A stretch of DNA of 64,000 nt from Pseudomonas farsensis (GTDB lineage: Bacteria; Pseudomonadota; Gammaproteobacteria; Pseudomonadales; Pseudomonadaceae), in assembly GCF_014268805.2 (NCBI RefSeq), contig NZ_JABWRF020000001.1, positions 1,116,001 through 1,180,000 on the forward strand. The letters are read 5' to 3'. Position 1 is the first letter of the stretch; every line of letters starts with the position of its first letter. This document shows, in pieces, positions 49,308-58,257 of the stretch. The translations under genes and the position numbers were made by a program. A model generated the notes under the pieces. The model did no database searches. It was not told the origin of the DNA and worked only from the letters and a program-made list of their open reading frames with translations.

Positions 49308-49336
49308 TTCGAACACAGCCCCGTGGCATTAGTTCC
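49308..49336 (-). promoter_or_regulatory. AlgU/RpoE-type promoter candidate
   Basis: On the minus strand GGAACTA (49336-49330), 15 bases, GTTCGAA (49314-49308), compared with the RpoE consensus GGAACTT-N15/16-GGTCTAA: 6 of 7 and 5 of 7 matches. It is about 38 bases before the lipoprotein start. Confidence 0.4.
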
Positions 49337-49404
49337 ACAGAAGTTACAGATATATAACCCATGGGCCTATATAGACTTTTTTGCGATTTTATGCGGCGAG
49401 GAAG

Positions 49405-49881
49405 ATGAACCAGACGCCTTTGATTGCCATGGCCGAACGCTTTCTCTCGGCGCTCAGGCATTGCCAGCTATTGCAGATGCGCGTGGTCGATGCCGATGAC
49501 CAAGGCATCACGTTGATCTTGCCGTGGTCCCAGGCCATTGTCGGCAACCCGCAAACGGGCGCCGTGCACGGCGGGGCGCTGACAACGTTGCTCGATACCA
49601 CCTGCGGCATGGCCACATTGTGCGTGCTGCCGCGCTTCGAGGTGTGCCCAACGCTCGACCTGCGTATCGACTACATGCACGCGGCGCAGCCGCACAAGGC
49701 CATCTATGCCCATGCCCACTGCTACAGGGTCACCCATGATGTCATCTTCACCCGCGCCAGCGCCTACCAGGACGACGCCACGCAGCCCATCTGCCAGGTA
49801 GTGGGCACGTTCATGCGCCTGGGGGGCGACATCAAGGGTGGCCTGGATGTTGGCAAGCACCTCAGTGAGCCGCGCCGATGA
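49405..49881 (+). CDS. PaaI-family hotdog thioesterase
   Basis: The product has 158 residues. The hotdog helix signature is GAVHGGALTTLLDTTCGMAT, with the expected GxxHGG region and catalytic Asp nearby, and TLDLRIDYMHAAQPHKAIYA forms the following strand. These enzymes hydrolyse acyl- or aryl-CoA thioesters. The ATG at 49405 follows GAGGAAG; a TTG at 49381 is possible. It overlaps the next thioesterase gene by four bases. Confidence 0.88.
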   Translation: MNQTPLIAMAERFLSALRHCQLLQMRVVDADDQGITLILPWSQAIVGNPQTGAVHGGALTTLLDTTCGMATLCVLPRFEVCPTLDLRIDYMHAAQPHKAIYAHAHCYRVTHDVIFTRASAYQDDATQPICQVVGTFMRLGGDIKGGLDVGKHLSEPRR

Positions 49882-50336
49882 TCCCGTTAGCCGTGCGCCA
49901 GCAACTGAACGAAGCCCACGCCCGTGGCGACTACGGCCCGTTGCTTGGGTTGATCCCTTATGCGGGGTTGATCGGCATCGAGTGCCAGCGCCAGGGTGAC
50001 GAGTTGCTGTTCCGCTTGCCGGCGAACCCGGACAACATCGGCAACCCCTTGTTGCCGGCTATCCATGGCGGGGTAGTGGCAGGTTTCATGGAGCTGTCGG
50101 CGGCGCTCTATCTGCTTATCCATAGCGATAGCGTGAGCATTCCCAAGATCATCGACTTTTCCATCGACTACCTGCGCGCGGCCCACCTGCGCGATACCTT
50201 CGCCCACTGCCAGCTGTGGCGCCAGGGCCGGCGGGTGACCAATGTCGCCATCACCGCCTGGCAAGCCGAGCGCGACACTCCAGTGGCCACCGCCCGTGCG
50301 CATTTCAAGATCGAGCCGCAAAAGCCCTTGAAATAG
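49878..50336 (+). CDS. Second PaaI-family hotdog thioesterase
   Basis: The product has 152 residues. Its signature is LPAIHGGVVAGFMELSAALY, followed by KIIDFSIDYLRAAHLRDTFA. The catalytic region has Glu where the upstream paralogue has Asp, so the pair may form a hetero-oligomer with one active type of site or have separate substrates. Translational coupling (ATGA overlap) to the upstream gene favours a functional pair. The last codons overlap the -35 of the heat-shock promoter for htpG. Confidence 0.88.
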   Translation: MIPLAVRQQLNEAHARGDYGPLLGLIPYAGLIGIECQRQGDELLFRLPANPDNIGNPLLPAIHGGVVAGFMELSAALYLLIHSDSVSIPKIIDFSIDYLRAAHLRDTFAHCQLWRQGRRVTNVAITAWQAERDTPVATARAHFKIEPQKPLK

Positions 50337-50352
50337 CCTGGCCTGCCCCCAT
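50327..50352 (+). promoter_or_regulatory. Sigma-32 (RpoH) promoter of htpG
   Basis: CTTGAAA (50327-50333), exactly 13 bases, CCCCAT (50347-50352): a perfect consensus heat-shock promoter. The -35 lies inside the last codons of the upstream thioesterase gene. Confidence 0.9.
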
Positions 50353-50429
50353 CTGTTGCTCATCCGCCGTTAAATGCAGGCCGTACGGTCGCCCGGCGTC
50401 ACCAACCAACAGATCGGAGTGTGAAGACG

Positions 50430-52337
50430 ATGAGTGTGGAGACTCAAAAAGAAACCCTGGGCTTCCAGACCGAGGTAAAGCAGCTGCTGCACCTCATGAT
50501 TCATTCGCTCTATTCGAACAAGGAAATCTTCCTTCGCGAGCTGATCTCCAACGCCTCCGACGCTGCTGACAAGCTGCGCTTCGAAGCGCTGGCCAAGCCC
50601 GAGCTGCTCGAGGGCGACGCAGACCTGAAGATCCGCCTGAGCTTCGACAAGGCCGCCAATACCGTCACCCTCGAAGACAACGGTATCGGCATGAGCCGCG
50701 AGGACGTCATTGCGCACTTGGGCACCATCGCCAAGTCCGGCACCGCCGACTTCATGAAAAACCTCACCGGCGACCAGAAGAAAGACTCGCACCTGATCGG
50801 CCAATTCGGTGTCGGCTTCTACTCGGCCTTCATCGTTGCCGACAAAGTCGACGTGTTCAGCCGTCGTGCAGGCCTGCCAGCAGCCGAAGGCGTGCACTGG
50901 TCGTCCAAAGGCGAGGGCGATTTTGAAGTCGCCACCGTCGAAAAGCCGCAGCGCGGCACCCGTATTGTCCTGCACCTTAAAAGCGGTGAGGACGAGTTCG
51001 CCGATGGTTGGCGCCTGCGCAACATCGTCAAGAAGTACTCCGACCACATCGCCTTGCCTATCCAGCTGCCCAAAGAGCAGCCTGAGGCAGCCGAAGGCGA
51101 AGAAGCGCCTGCGCAGGAATGGGAAACCGTCAACCGCGCCAGCGCCTTGTGGACCCGTTCGCGTTCCGAGGTCAAGGACGAGGAATACCAGGAGTTCTAC
51201 AAGCACATCGGCCATGACTTCGAGAATCCGCTTGCCTGGAGCCACAACAAGGTCGAAGGCAAGCTCGAATACAACTCGCTGCTGTATGTGCCGGCCCGCG
51301 CCCCGTTCGACCTGTACCAGCGCGAAGCGCCACGCGGCCTGAAGCTCTACGTGCAGCGTGTGTTCATCATGGACCAGGCTGAGTCGTTCCTGCCCCTGTA
51401 CCTGCGTTTTATCAAGGGCGTGGTCGATTCCAACGACCTGTCGCTGAACGTTTCCCGCGAAATCCTGCAGAAAGACCCGATCATCGACTCGATGAAGACC
51501 GCGCTGACCAAGCGCGTGCTGGACATGCTGGAAAAACTCGCCAAGAACGAGCCTGAGCAGTACAAAGGCTTCTGGAAGAACTTCGGCCAGGTGCTGAAGG
51601 AAGGCCCGGCCGAAGATTTCGCCAACAAGGAAAAAATCGCCGGCCTGCTGCGCTTTGCTTCCACCCATGATGAAAGCGGCGAGCAGAGCGTTTCGCTGGC
51701 CGACTACCTGGCCCGTGCCAAAGAAGGCCAGGACAAGATCTACTTCCTCACCGGCGAGACCTACGCGCAGGTCAAGAACAGCCCGCACCTGGAAGTCTTC
51801 CGCAAGAAAGGCATCGAAGTGCTGCTGCTGACCGACCGTATCGACGAGTGGCTGATGAGCTATCTCAGCGAGTTCGACGGCAAGACCTTCGCCGACGTCG
51901 CCCGTGGCGACCTGGACCTGGGCAAGCTGGACTCCGAAGAGGACAAGAAAGCCCAGGAAGAAGTGGCCAAGGAAAAAGAAGGCTTGGTCGAGCGTCTGAA
52001 AACCGCCTTGGGCGACAGCGTTGCCGAAGTGCGTGTTTCGCACCGCCTGACCGATTCGCCAGCCATTCTCGCCATTGGCGAACAGGACCTTGGCCTGCAA
52101 ATGCGCCAGATCCTCGAAGCCAGCGGGCAGAAAGTGCCGGAGTCCAAGCCGATCTTCGAGTTCAACCCGTCTCACCCGCTGATTGGCAAGCTGGACAACG
52201 AGCAGAGCGAAGACCGCTTTGCCGAGCTGTCGCACATCCTGTTCGATCAGGCGGCGCTGGCGGCCGGTGACAGCCTCAAGGACCCGGCGGCCTACGTTCG
52301 TCGCCTGAACAAGCTGCTGGTCGAGCTATCTGCTTGA
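50430..52337 (+). CDS. htpG: Hsp90 chaperone HtpG
   Basis: The product has 635 residues. The GHKL ATPase domain (about 1-235) has [23 protein letters not shown] residues ([15 protein letters not shown]) and [11 protein letters not shown]. The middle domain (about 236-500) includes [19 protein letters not shown], with the catalytic-loop Arg. The C-terminal dimerisation domain ends near [16 protein letters not shown]. It is an ATP-driven client-protein chaperone induced by heat, and a perfect RpoH promoter lies upstream. The ATG at 50430 gives the standard N-terminus. Confidence 0.98.
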   Translation: MSVETQKETLGFQTEVKQLLHLMIHSLYSNKEIFLRELISNASDAADKLRFEALAKPELLEGDADLKIRLSFDKAANTVTLEDNGIGMSREDVIAHLGTIAKSGTADFMKNLTGDQKKDSHLIGQFGVGFYSAFIVADKVDVFSRRAGLPAAEGVHWSSKGEGDFEVATVEKPQRGTRIVLHLKSGEDEFADGWRLRNIVKKYSDHIALPIQLPKEQPEAAEGEEAPAQEWETVNRASALWTRSRSEVKDEEYQEFYKHIGHDFENPLAWSHNKVEGKLEYNSLLYVPARAPFDLYQREAPRGLKLYVQRVFIMDQAESFLPLYLRFIKGVVDSNDLSLNVSREILQKDPIIDSMKTALTKRVLDMLEKLAKNEPEQYKGFWKNFGQVLKEGPAEDFANKEKIAGLLRFASTHDESGEQSVSLADYLARAKEGQDKIYFLTGETYAQVKNSPHLEVFRKKGIEVLLLTDRIDEWLMSYLSEFDGKTFADVARGDLDLGKLDSEEDKKAQEEVAKEKEGLVERLKTALGDSVAEVRVSHRLTDSPAILAIGEQDLGLQMRQILEASGQKVPESKPIFEFNPSHPLIGKLDNEQSEDRFAELSHILFDQAALAAGDSLKDPAAYVRRLNKLLVELSA

Positions 52338-52350
52338 GTTGATGCACAGC

Positions 52351-52375
52351 AAAGCCCGCTTCGGCGGGCTTTTTT
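52351..52375 (+). terminator. Intrinsic terminator of htpG
   Basis: AAGCCCGC-TTCG-GCGGGCTT stem with a UUCG loop followed by T-run. Confidence 0.92.
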
Positions 52376-52399
52376 CATGGTGAAGCTTGAGGAGTTTGC

Positions 52400-53125
52400 A
52401 TGAGCAAGGTAATCGTCGAATCGCTGGTCTATCACCTGTCCGGCAAAACCTACGAAAGCCGTCTGGTCTATGAGCCAGGAGCGCTGGGCAAGCCTGGCCT
52501 GGTGATGGCGCCGAACTGGATGGGTATCAGTGAAGGTGCCGAGCGCATCGCCAAGGAAGTAGCCGAGCAGGGCTATGTGGTGCTGATCGCCGACCTGTAT
52601 GGGCAATCGCTGCGCCCGTCCAATGCCGACGAGGCTGGCGCTGCGATGATGCCGCTGAAAAATGACCGCGGTGAACTGCGCAAGCGCATGCAGGAAGCCC
52701 TGGCGCAGTTGCTGGGCCAGTCCAGGGCGCTGCTGGAGCCCGGCAAGGTGGGCGCGTTTGGCTTCTGCTTTGGTGGTTGCTGTGCGCTGGAGCTGGCCCG
52801 CAGCGGCGCTGATCTGCGCGCCACGGTGTCGTTCCACGGCACGCTGGATACGCCGAACGCCGAAGACGCCAAGCGTATCCAGGGCTCGGTGTTGGTGTTG
52901 CATGGTGCGTCCGATCCGCTGGTGCCTAAAGAGCAGTTGCCCGCCTTCGAAGCCGAAATGGACGCCGCCAGGGTTGATTGGCAGCTTCTGAGCTACGGCG
53001 GCGCGGTGCACTCGTTCACCGACCCGAACGCCAACGTGCCGGGCAAGATGCAGTATGACCGCCGCACCTCCGAGCGCGCGTTCCGCGCCATGCACAACCT
53101 GCTCAAGGAAGTGTTCCAGCGCTGA
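52400..53125 (+). CDS. Dienelactone hydrolase family protein
   Basis: The product has 241 residues, an alpha/beta hydrolase. The likely triad is C123 in GFCFGGCC, D172 in HGASDPLVP and H204 in GGAVHSF, matching the Cys-type dienelactone hydrolases. No aromatic-degradation genes adjoin it, so the natural ester or lactone is unclear. It is directly downstream of the htpG terminator and 54 bases before the amidohydrolase gene. Confidence 0.9.
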   Translation: MSKVIVESLVYHLSGKTYESRLVYEPGALGKPGLVMAPNWMGISEGAERIAKEVAEQGYVVLIADLYGQSLRPSNADEAGAAMMPLKNDRGELRKRMQEALAQLLGQSRALLEPGKVGAFGFCFGGCCALELARSGADLRATVSFHGTLDTPNAEDAKRIQGSVLVLHGASDPLVPKEQLPAFEAEMDAARVDWQLLSYGGAVHSFTDPNANVPGKMQYDRRTSERAFRAMHNLLKEVFQR

Positions 53126-53179
53126 ACCGCCGCGAGCGCTCGCGGGTCTATTCAGTTCTGGATCCCCAAGGAACTGACC

Positions 53180-54196
53180 ATGATCGCCCGAGCGCTCGCT
53201 TGCCTGTTGTTGAGCAGTTGCCTGCACCCGGCCGCCCAGGCCCGAGACTACCGTTACAGCGACGCCCATCTGCACTATGTGGATTTCTTCCAGGAAACCG
53301 AAGGCATGCCGGCGCTGCTCAAGGCCATGGATGCCGCAGGCGTTGAGCAGTCGATGATCTCCGGCGTTTCGGTGGCCAAGAAGTGGCACGAGGATGAGCC
53401 CAAGCGCCCGCGTTACTACGCAGGCGACGATGCCGATGCCTACTGGTACAGCGCCACCGACGTTTACGTAGCTGCTGCCCTGCAAAAGCTCACCCCAGCG
53501 CAGCGCAGCCGCTTTCACCCGTTTCTCACCGGTTTCAACCCGGTGGACAAGAACGCTGCCAGCCATATCGAGCGCATGCTCGAACTCTACCCAGGCTTGT
53601 GGCAGGGCATCGGCGAGGTGTTCACCCGCCATGATGACCTGACCGCCCTGACCAGCGGCGATACGCCGCGGGCCAACAACGAGGCCATGACGCGCATCTA
53701 CCACCTGGCCGCCGAGCACGACCTGCCGGTGTTGCTGCACTCCAATATCACCTCCAAGCGCGAGCGCAACCCGCTGTACCTGGCGGAGATCGAAGAGCCG
53801 TTGCGCAACCACCCGCACACCCGGTTCATCTGGGCCCATGCGGGCAGCAGCATGGAAATCCACCGCCACCAGACACAGATGGATTTCCTCCTGCCGGTGT
53901 TGAGCAGGCTGCTGGCGGATTACCCGAACCTGTATGTAGACCTGTCCTGGAGCGTGCTAAGGCCGTATCTGCTGGATGAGCACGGTGTGCCGCGCAAGGC
54001 CTGGGTTGAACTGGTCGAGCGCTTCCCGGAGCGCTTCATGCTGGGCTCTGACGTGGTTGGTCGCTTTGACAGCATTGGCGAGCAAATGCACGGTTTCAAG
54101 CCGTTCCTCGATGCATTGCCGCAGGAGGTGGCCCGCAAGGTGGCGCGGGATAATTTCCTGGCGGTGTTGCCAAAAGCGGCGAAGCCTGGGAACTAG
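53180..54196 (+). CDS. Exported amidohydrolase (Amidohydro_2, TIM-barrel)
   Basis: The product has 338 residues. A signal peptide (ARALACLLLSSCLHPAAQA) indicates export; the cysteine before LHPAA could also make it a lipoprotein, though the lipobox is poor. The barrel shows the metal ligand pair YSDAHLHYVDFF, then GIGEVFTRHDD, PVLLHSNIT, FIWAHAGSS and a late conserved Asp in FMLGSDVVG. Such enzymes hydrolyse amides, esters or decarboxylate acids. The substrate is unknown. A periplasmic member next to a dienelactone hydrolase may mean co-metabolism of an extracellular ester or amide. Confidence 0.85.
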   Translation: MIARALACLLLSSCLHPAAQARDYRYSDAHLHYVDFFQETEGMPALLKAMDAAGVEQSMISGVSVAKKWHEDEPKRPRYYAGDDADAYWYSATDVYVAAALQKLTPAQRSRFHPFLTGFNPVDKNAASHIERMLELYPGLWQGIGEVFTRHDDLTALTSGDTPRANNEAMTRIYHLAAEHDLPVLLHSNITSKRERNPLYLAEIEEPLRNHPHTRFIWAHAGSSMEIHRHQTQMDFLLPVLSRLLADYPNLYVDLSWSVLRPYLLDEHGVPRKAWVELVERFPERFMLGSDVVGRFDSIGEQMHGFKPFLDALPQEVARKVARDNFLAVLPKAAKPGN

Positions 54197-54288
54197 GGTT
54201 TTGATATCGCGTTTTCGTCTTACGCAAATTCTGGATGGCCCGATACCTTCTATTAGCGGTGGATGATCGTTTTTGGGAGGGAACCCGA

Positions 54289-55914
54289 ATGAACCTGAGA
54301 CGCTTGAACATTGCCCCGCGCGCAGGCCTTGGTTTTGGCATCATGGCGCTGTTGGTGGTGGCCCTGGGCAGCCTTGCCCTGAAGCAGATGACCGACATGC
54401 GCCAGCAGGCCGAGCAGGTCGATGACAACTGGCTGCCCAGTATCATCTCGGTCGCCAGTATGACCCAGGACATGCTGCGCATCCGCGCCCTGACCCTGCG
54501 CCTGCTGGTCAACACCGATGCCACTGCCCAGCAGCAGAACAGCGCCCGTATCGATGAAATCAAAGGCCGGCTGACCAGGGCTCAGGCCCATTACGATGAA
54601 TTGATCGTGCTGCCTGAAGAGCGCGAGCTGTTCGCCCGCTATCAGGCCCTGGAGAAGCAGTACATGGCCTTGCAGGCGCAAGTCGTGCAGTTGGCCACCC
54701 AGGGCCGTATAGACGCTGCTGCGACCATGGTCAACGGTGAAATGAACCACATCGCCGACCAGGTGACCGCCACCCTCAATGAACTGATCGCACTTAACAA
54801 CCAGCATGCCGGGCTTGCCACGGCCATGGCCGAGGCGGTCTACAGTGGTGCGCGGGTATGGGTGTTGGGGCTGCTGGTGGCCGCGTTGACCCTTACCGTG
54901 GTGCTGGCGCTAGCCCTGACGCGCAGCATCGTGCGCCCGCTCGGGCAGTCGCTGCAGGTGGCCGAAACGGTCGCCACGGGCGATCTGACGCCGCAGATCA
55001 ACGTGCAGGGCGAGGACGAGCCTGCCCGCTTGCTGGCTGCGCTCAAACGCATGCAAACCAGCCTGCGCGAGACCATCGCGCGGATTTCAGACTCCGCCGG
55101 CCAACTGGCCTCTGCCTCGGAGGAACTCAGTGCCGTCACCGATGACGCGACCCGTGGTTTGCAGCAGCAGAGCATGGAAATCGACCAGGCGGCCACCGCG
55201 GTGAACCAGATGAGCGCAGCGGTGGAGGAGGTGGCCCGTAACGCCGTAGCGACCTCCGAGGCGTCGCGCGAGTCGGACCGCATCGCCCGCCAGGGCCGCG
55301 AGCAGGTGCAGGCCACTGTCAGCGCCATTGAGGCCCTGGCCAGTGGCGTTGCCGGCAATGCCGAGGAAGTCGGTCAATTGGCGCAACAGGTGCGTGATAT
55401 CAGCAAGGTGCTGGATGTAATCGGTGCGATTGCCGGGCAGACCAACCTGCTGGCTCTCAACGCTGCCATCGAGGCAGCGCGAGCCGGGGAGGCCGGGCGC
55501 GGTTTTGCGGTGGTGGCCGATGAGGTGCGGGCGCTGGCCCACCGTACGCAGACGTCTACCCGCGAGATCGAGCAGATGATCACCGCCATCCAGGGTGGCG
55601 CCGAGCGCGCGGTGCTGGGCATGCAGCACAGCGATGCCCAGGCCCGTTCGACCCTGGACGGGGCGCATGCCGCTGGCGCTGCGCTGGAGGCGATTGCCGC
55701 AGCCATCGGGCAGATCAACGAACGCAACCTGGTAATCGCCAGCGCTTCGGAGCAGCAGGCCCAGGTGGCGCGGGAGGTGGACCGTAACATCACCACTATC
55801 CGCGACCTCGCCCTGCAGTCATCGGCCGGTGCCGAGCAAACCTCGGCGGCCAGTCAGGCGCTGTCGCGGCTGGCGGTTGACCTCAATACCTTGGTGCAAC
55901 GGTTTTCGGTATAG
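54289..55914 (+). CDS. Methyl-accepting chemotaxis protein with four-helix-bundle sensor
   Basis: The product has 541 residues. TM1 ([18 protein letters not shown]), a 4HB-type periplasmic domain (about 32-185), TM2 ([18 protein letters not shown]), HAMP (about 210-262) and a long signalling hairpin with the invariant tip [17 protein letters not shown] are seen. The C-terminus ([10 protein letters not shown]) lacks a CheR/CheB-binding pentapeptide. The ATG at 54289 follows GGGAGG; the frame stays open to 54235. The gene occupies the position of PA1608 next to fabB in P. aeruginosa. The ligand is unknown. Confidence 0.93.
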   Translation: MNLRRLNIAPRAGLGFGIMALLVVALGSLALKQMTDMRQQAEQVDDNWLPSIISVASMTQDMLRIRALTLRLLVNTDATAQQQNSARIDEIKGRLTRAQAHYDELIVLPEERELFARYQALEKQYMALQAQVVQLATQGRIDAAATMVNGEMNHIADQVTATLNELIALNNQHAGLATAMAEAVYSGARVWVLGLLVAALTLTVVLALALTRSIVRPLGQSLQVAETVATGDLTPQINVQGEDEPARLLAALKRMQTSLRETIARISDSAGQLASASEELSAVTDDATRGLQQQSMEIDQAATAVNQMSAAVEEVARNAVATSEASRESDRIARQGREQVQATVSAIEALASGVAGNAEEVGQLAQQVRDISKVLDVIGAIAGQTNLLALNAAIEAARAGEAGRGFAVVADEVRALAHRTQTSTREIEQMITAIQGGAERAVLGMQHSDAQARSTLDGAHAAGAALEAIAAAIGQINERNLVIASASEQQAQVAREVDRNITTIRDLALQSSAGAEQTSAASQALSRLAVDLNTLVQRFSV

Positions 55915-55968
55915 CGCGGCGGGGCTTGAGGATTCCTCTGGGGGCACCTTTACGTGCAGGCCTGCTTC

Positions 55969-56177
55969 GGCCTCATCGCAGGCTATCGCCAGCTCCCACA
56001 GGGGCTGGGCAAGGCCTCTATATTGCGACTGTGCGCGGTTTCTGTGGGAGATTCTATGGTTTTGTACAAGCCCGCTCGCCACAACTGTCTATCATTTCCC
56101 ACAGGATTGGGTCCAACCAGCAAGGTTGCGGTTGAACATGGCCTCTGTGGGAGCTGGCGATAGCCTGCGATGAGGCC
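55969..56177. repeat. Composite palindromic element, copy C (internally deleted)
   Basis: This 209-bp element has perfect 33-bp terminal inverted repeats (55969-56001 and 56145-56177). Its modules run in the same order as copy A, but the nested palindrome is reduced to a half-arm after TGTACAAGCCCGCTCGCCAC. The junction is explained by a deletion between two ACAAGCC direct repeats as found in copy A. Both arms carry the same base change relative to A and B (CTATCG / CGATAG), a paired substitution. It lies between convergent MCP and fabB genes. Confidence 0.92.
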
Positions 56178-56251
56178 AACCCAGGCTTGCACAAAACCAT
56201 AGAACCTCCCAAGAAGTCGTTCAAGGCCACAGCCAAGCATTCCCCGCACCA

Positions 56252-56282
56252 CAAACAAAAACGCCCCGGCAAAAGCCGGGGC
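56252..56282 (-). terminator. Intrinsic terminator of fabA-fabB
   Basis: On the minus strand GCCCCGGC-TTTT-GCCGGGGC followed by GTTTTTGTTT. Confidence 0.93.
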
Positions 56283-56306
56283 ATTTCAGGCAAGCGTGTC
56301 AGGCGA

Positions 56307-57527
56307 TCACTTGCCGGCCCAGCGCTTGAGCACCAAGGTAGCGTTGGTGCCGCCGAAGCCGAAGCTGTTGCTCATGACGGTATCGAGCTTGGCGTTCTCT
56401 TCGGTTTTGGTCAGGACCGGCAGGTCGGCAACTTCCGGGTCCAGCTCGTCGATGTTGGCGGAGCCGGCGATGAAGTTGTTTTCCATCATCAGCAGGCAGT
56501 AGATCGCCTCGTGCACGCCAGCAGCGCCCAGCGAGTGGCCCGACAGGCTCTTGGTCGAGCTGATCTTCGGAGCCTTGTCGCCGAACACTGCACGCACACC
56601 TTTCATTTCGGCGACATCGCCGACTGGGGTCGAGGTGCCGTGGGTGTTCAGGTAGTCGATCGGGGTGTCGACGGTGGCCAGCGCCTGCTGCATGCAGCGG
56701 ATGGCGCCTTCGCCGCTCGGGGCGACCATGTCGTAGCCGTCGGACGTCGCGCCGTAGCCGACGATTTCGGCGTAGATCTTGGCGCCACGGGCCAGAGCGT
56801 GCTCCAGCTCCTCGACCACCACCATGCCGCCGCCGCCAGCGATGACGAAGCCATCACGGTCAGCGTCGTAGGCGCGCGAGGCCAGCTCAGGGGTTTCGTT
56901 GCGCTTGGTCGACAGGGCGCCCATGGCATCGAACAAGAACGACTGGCTCCAGTGCTCTTCTTCACCGCCGCCAGCGAACACGATGTCCTGCTTGCCCCAC
57001 TGGATCTGCTCCATGGCGGTGCCGATGCAGTGTGCCGAGGTCGCGCAGGCCGACGAGATCGAGTAGTTCAGGCCCTTGATCTTGAACGGTGTGGCCAGGC
57101 ACGCCGAAACGGTGCTTCCCATGGTGCGGGTTACGCGGTATGGGCCGACACGCTTGACGCCTTTTTCGCGCAGGGTGTCCAGGGCTTCCATCTGGTTCAG
57201 CGTGGAAGCGCCACCGGAGCCGGCAACCAGGCCGGTACGCGGGTTCGACACTTGCTCTTCAGTCAGCCCGGAGTCCTTGATCGCGTCCTGCATCGCCAGG
57301 TAGGCGTAGGCAGCGGCGTGACCAACGAAGCGATAGACCTTGCGGTCGATCAGTTCTTCGAGGTTCAGGTCGATGGAGCCGGAAACCTGGCTGCGCAGCC
57401 CCATTTCCTTGTATTCCGGGTTGAAACGGATACCCGGACGGCTGTTGCGCAGGTTTTCGGTGACAGTACCTTTGTCATTGCCCAGGCACGACACGATGCC
57501 CAGACCAGTGATAACGACGCGGCGCAT
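56307..57527 (-). CDS. fabB: Beta-ketoacyl-ACP synthase I FabB
   Basis: The product has 406 residues. This condensing enzyme elongates acyl-ACPs and is needed for unsaturated fatty acids. The catalytic triad is C161 in [12 protein letters not shown]296 in [11 protein letters not shown] and H331 in [11 protein letters not shown], each two residues short of the E. coli numbering. It lies 11 bases after fabA on the same strand and is co-transcribed with it; a strong terminator follows. Confidence 0.98.
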   Translation of the reverse strand: MRRVVITGLGIVSCLGNDKGTVTENLRNSRPGIRFNPEYKEMGLRSQVSGSIDLNLEELIDRKVYRFVGHAAAYAYLAMQDAIKDSGLTEEQVSNPRTGLVAGSGGASTLNQMEALDTLREKGVKRVGPYRVTRTMGSTVSACLATPFKIKGLNYSISSACATSAHCIGTAMEQIQWGKQDIVFAGGGEEEHWSQSFLFDAMGALSTKRNETPELASRAYDADRDGFVIAGGGGMVVVEELEHALARGAKIYAEIVGYGATSDGYDMVAPSGEGAIRCMQQALATVDTPIDYLNTHGTSTPVGDVAEMKGVRAVFGDKAPKISSTKSLSGHSLGAAGVHEAIYCLLMMENNFIAGSANIDELDPEVADLPVLTKTEENAKLDTVMSNSFGFGGTNATLVLKRWAGK

Positions 57528-57538
57528 GCGAATAACCC

Positions 57539-58054
57539 TTAGAAGTTTTCAGTGGAGGTGAACACGCCGACCCGCAGGCCTTCGGCGGTGTAGATCTCGC
57601 GGCCGTCGACGCTGACCGAACCATCGGCGATGGCCATGTTCAGCTTGCCCTTCAGGACGCGCTTGATATGAATGTTGTAGGTGACTTTCTTGGCAGTAGG
57701 GAGAACCTGGCCAAAGAATTTCACTTCGCCCGAACCCAGGGCACGACCACGGCCTGGCAAGCCCTGCCAGCCGAGGAAGAAGCCTACCAGCTGCCACATG
57801 GCATCGAGGCCCAGGCAGCCTGGCATCACCGGGTCACCTTCGAAGTGACAGGCGAAGAACCACAGGTCCGGGTTGATATCCAGCTCGGCGACCAATTCAC
57901 CTTTGCCGTACTTGCCGCCTTCTTCACTGATATGGGTGATGCGATCGACCATCAGCATGTTCGGCGCGGGCAGTTGCGCATTACCTGGGCCGAACAGCTC
58001 ACCGCGACTGCAGCGCAGCAGGTCTTCCCGAGTAAAGGCGTGTTGTTTGGTCAT
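57539..58054 (-). CDS. fabA: 3-hydroxydecanoyl-ACP dehydratase/isomerase FabA
   Basis: The product has 171 residues. This hotdog enzyme makes trans-2- and cis-3-decenoyl-ACP and so introduces the double bond of unsaturated fatty acids. Active-site residues are H70 in [13 protein letters not shown] and D84 in [19 protein letters not shown] precedes the start. Together with fabB it forms the classical fabAB operon. An inverted repeat at 58186 lies upstream and may be an operator. Confidence 0.98.
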   Translation of the reverse strand: MTKQHAFTREDLLRCSRGELFGPGNAQLPAPNMLMVDRITHISEEGGKYGKGELVAELDINPDLWFFACHFEGDPVMPGCLGLDAMWQLVGFFLGWQGLPGRGRALGSGEVKFFGQVLPTAKKVTYNIHIKRVLKGKLNMAIADGSVSVDGREIYTAEGLRVGVFTSTENF

Positions 58055-58185
58055 GCGAGCTCCTCAATAACCCCCTGTGGCAGGGGACGAATCTTCCCGG
58101 CCGGCCCGAATGCTTGGCATCCGAGGCGGCAGCCTACAGGTAGACTATTGCGTTGTGGTGAAAGTCACAGCGCACCTGGCAAATG

Positions 58186-58201
58186 AGTACAGGTGTGCAC
58201 T
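58186..58201. promoter_or_regulatory. Inverted repeat upstream of fabA, candidate operator
   Basis: AGTACA-GGTG-TGCACT, six-base arms with one mismatch, 132 bases before the fabA start. TetR-type regulators of fabAB (such as DesT/FabR) bind palindromes in this region, but I cannot match this one to their consensus. Confidence 0.3.
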
Positions 58202-58257
58202 GAAATGCATTTTCAGGGCCTGCGTCGGTCCTGTCCAGTCTTTAAGACTGCCGCACT

